A stretch of 64,000 nt of DNA from Nocardioides bizhenqiangii (lineage in GTDB: Bacteria; Actinomycetota; Actinomycetes; Propionibacteriales; Nocardioidaceae): positions 2,789,501 through 2,853,500 of the forward strand of contig NZ_CP141059.1 of the NCBI RefSeq assembly GCF_034661235.1, given 5' to 3'. Positions 62,555 through 64,000 of the stretch are shown one piece after another. Position 1 is the first letter of the stretch, and each line of letters opens with the position of its first letter. The notes beneath the pieces are model-generated. The model had not been told where the DNA came from. It made no database searches and was given only the letters and a program-made list of their open reading frames with translations. Both the position numbers and the translations under genes were made by a program.

Positions 62555-63583
62555 TCAGCCGAAGAAGACCTCGGCTTCGGCGTACTCCGCCTGGCTGACC
62601 AGCTTCAACTCCCCGGTGCCCTCGATCAGGGGGACCCGGACGATGTCCTTGCCGCGCAGCGCGACCATCACGCCGAAGTCACCCTCGGCGACGGCGTCGA
62701 TCGCCTGCAGGCCGAACCGGGTGGCGAGCCATCGGTCGAACGCCGTCGGCGTGCCGCCCCGCTGCACGTGGCCGAGCACGACGGCGCGCGCCTCGGCGCC
62801 CGTGCGCTGCTCGATCTCCTTGGCTACGCGGTCGCCGATCCCGCCGAGCCGGACGTGGCCGAACGCGTCGGTCTCGCCGCTCTGCAGGGTCATCCCGCTG
62901 CCGTCGCGGGGCACGGCGCCCTCGGAGACGACCAGGATCGGTGCGAAGCGCGACTCGAAGCGCTTCTGCACCAGGGCGCACACCTCGTCGATGTCGAACG
63001 GCTGCTCGGGGATGAGCACGATGCTGGCGCCGCCGGCGATCCCGGAGTGCAGGGCGATCCACCCGGCGTGCCGGCCCATCACCTCCACCACGAGCACCCG
63101 GTGGTGCGACTCCGCGGTGGTGTGCAGCCGGTCGATCGCCTCGACCGCGATGTTGACCGCGGTGTCGAAGCCGAACGTGAAGTCGGTGCCTGACAGGTCG
63201 TTGTCGATGGTCTTCGGCACGCCGACGACGTTGACGCCCAGGTCGGCGAGCTTGGTGGCCACGCCGAGGGTGTCCTCGCCTCCGATCGCCACCAGTGCGT
63301 CGACGCCGCCGGCGGCGAGGTTGTCCTTGATCCGCTGCACCCCGTTGTCGACCTTGAACGGGTTGGTGCGCGACGACCCGAGGATGGTGCCGCCGCGCGG
63401 CAGGATGCCGCGGCACTGTTCGATGCCGAGCGGCATCGTGACGCCCTCCATCGGGCCCTTCCAGCCATCGCGGAAACCGACGAACTCGAAGCCGTGCTGC
63501 TTGACTCCCTTGCGCACGACGGCGCGGATGACGGCGTTGAGACCAGGGCAGTCGCCCCCACCGGTCAGGACTCCGACACGCAT
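62555..63583 (-). CDS. pfkA: 6-Phosphofructokinase
   Basis: 342 aa. MRVGVLTGGGDCPGLNAVIRA, LGSSRTNP, VGVPKTIDNDLSGTD, VEVMGRHAGWIAL and VLGHVQRGGTPTAFD are the PFK landmarks. The nucleotide site reads AIGGEDTLG: Asp follows Glu where classical ATP enzymes have Gly, a change linked to pyrophosphate use, though actinobacterial ATP-PFKs of this group also show it. So the phosphoryl donor is not decided. GAAGGAG precedes the ATG by 6 nt, and a 16-bp palindrome lies in the leader. Confidence 0.95.
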   Translation of the reverse strand: MRVGVLTGGGDCPGLNAVIRAVVRKGVKQHGFEFVGFRDGWKGPMEGVTMPLGIEQCRGILPRGGTILGSSRTNPFKVDNGVQRIKDNLAAGGVDALVAIGGEDTLGVATKLADLGVNVVGVPKTIDNDLSGTDFTFGFDTAVNIAVEAIDRLHTTAESHHRVLVVEVMGRHAGWIALHSGIAGGASIVLIPEQPFDIDEVCALVQKRFESRFAPILVVSEGAVPRDGSGMTLQSGETDAFGHVRLGGIGDRVAKEIEQRTGAEARAVVLGHVQRGGTPTAFDRWLATRFGLQAIDAVAEGDFGVMVALRGKDIVRVPLIEGTGELKLVSQAEYAEAEVFFG

Positions 63584-63595
63584 GCGACTCCTTCA

Positions 63596-63611
63596 CCTTG
63601 AACGTTCAAGG
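63596..63611. promoter_or_regulatory. 16-bp palindromic operator candidate before pfkA
   Basis: CCTTGAACGTTCAAGG is perfectly symmetric, with a central CG as in many LacI-family operators. It lies just upstream of the pfkA Shine-Dalgarno and about 11 nt downstream of a TAGGCT -10 box, so a bound repressor would block transcription. Confidence 0.65.
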
Positions 63612-63621
63612 GTCCCGAGCC

Positions 63622-63627
63622 TAGCGT
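63622..63627 (-). promoter_or_regulatory. Putative -10 box of pfkA
   Basis: TAGGCT on the minus strand (AGCCTA on the plus strand, in the segment GAGCCTAGCG), upstream of the palindrome. The -35 is poorly defined. Confidence 0.4.
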
Positions 63628-63659
63628 CCGGCCGCGGTCCGGGTCATCGCCGATCTCGC

Positions 63660-63665
63660 TACGGT
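63660..63665 (+). promoter_or_regulatory. Putative -10 box of the DUF1028 gene (leaderless)
   Basis: TACGGT, 6 nt (GAGCGC), then ATG 63672. The 88-bp gap to pfkA holds both divergent promoters. Confidence 0.5.
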
Positions 63666-63671
63666 GAGCGC

Positions 63672-64000
63672 ATGACGTTCTCGATCGTGGCCCGCTCCGC
63701 CGACGGTGATTCGTGGGGCGTGGCCGTTGCCTCGAAGTTCCTGGCGGTCGGCTCGGCCGTGCCGGCCGCGGTCGCCGGCGTCGGAGCCGTCGCCACCCAG
63801 GCCTGGGCGAACGTGGCCTACAAGGGTCTTGCCCTCGCGCACCTCGACGAGGGCGCCACCGCGTCCATCGCGGTCCAGCGCCTGATCGAGGAGGACGACG
63901 GCCGCGACCACCGCCAGGTGGGGATCGTCGACGTCGAGGGCGGCGCGGCGACGTACACCGGCTCGGCGTGCCTGGAATGGGCGGGCGGCCTCACCGGGGA
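63672..64000 (+). CDS. DUF1028 (Ntn-hydrolase-fold) protein, N-terminal part
   Basis: The first 109 codons run off the right edge. MTFSIVARSADGDSWGVAVA, SKFLAVGSAVPAAVAGVGAV, ATQAWANVAYKGLALA and DDGRDHRQVGIVD are the DUF1028 hallmarks; the family adopts an Ntn-hydrolase fold and is often found with amino acid or peptide catabolism genes. Its catalytic activity is not established. Divergent from pfkA. Confidence 0.92.
   Translation, partial: MTFSIVARSADGDSWGVAVASKFLAVGSAVPAAVAGVGAVATQAWANVAYKGLALAHLDEGATASIAVQRLIEEDDGRDHRQVGIVDVEGGAATYTGSACLEWAGGLTG

Overview
The window is about 70% G+C by eye and carries a dense actinobacterial chromosome segment. The closest style is Nocardioides or another Nocardioidaceae. 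This is an inference from the gene set (PriA-type his pathway, complete dcw cluster with SepF, Wag31/DivIVA and YggT, PknL next to an Rv2175c homologue, a SAV_6107-type HEPN gene, a DUF222/HNH gene) and from the many GTG starts. No tRNA, rRNA, CRISPR array, prophage or complete insertion sequence was seen.

Layout. 1-4487: histidine operon on the minus strand (hisD-hisC-hisB-hisH, a hemerythrin gene, then priA running off the left edge). 4618-7391: a secreted alpha/beta hydrolase, a LON substrate-binding-domain protein, a YbaK-type tRNA deacylase and a membrane protein. 7396-10992: dnaE. 11097-11477: a VOC protein. 11479-33658: one long minus-strand division and cell-wall cluster. In transcription order this reads mraZ, a 56-aa membrane protein, rsmH, a 36-aa ORF, ftsL, ftsI, murE, murF, mraY, murD, ftsW, murG, murC, ftsQ, ftsZ, pgeF, yggS-type, sepF, yggT, divIVA, a DksA-like gene with a long Lys/Ala/Pro tail, lspA, rluD-type and GNAT. 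33940-38595: divergent moxR-DUF58-transglutaminase operon. 38661-41740: a DUF3040 protein and an HEPN-methyltransferase-dinB cassette headed by a perfect SOS box. 41839-46666: membrane protein, a second YbaK-like protein, FAD oxidoreductase, metF, polyprenyl synthase and barstar. 46773-51402: Rv2175c homologue, PASTA kinase, class I DAHP synthase and a zinc-ribbon membrane protein. 51674-53450: HNH gene and a degenerate palindromic repeat region. 53450-56391: threonine aldolase, cupredoxin and class II DAHP synthase. 56497-62495: accessory island with an acyltransferase/cNMP-binding fusion facing an amidohydrolase-permease-(enolase superfamily + alpha/beta hydrolase) operon. 62555-64000: 6-phosphofructokinase and the start of a DUF1028 gene.

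How the genes work together. The central 22 kb makes lipid II and assembles the divisome, and MraZ appears to control its own promoter through two 16-bp direct repeats. PknL, its Rv2175c partner and the MoxR/DUF58/transglutaminase set are envelope or signalling neighbours. The two DAHP synthases are alternative entries to the shikimate pathway.

The most interesting signals are: (1) the SOS-controlled HEPN-methyltransferase-DinB cassette; (2) the two-domain racemase-like/Cys-hydrolase fusion with its permease and amidohydrolase; (3) two unlisted small genes and a 112-nt hairpin inside the dcw operon; (4) a recurring TANNNT-N6/7-start-codon arrangement at 13 genes that predicts leaderless transcripts.
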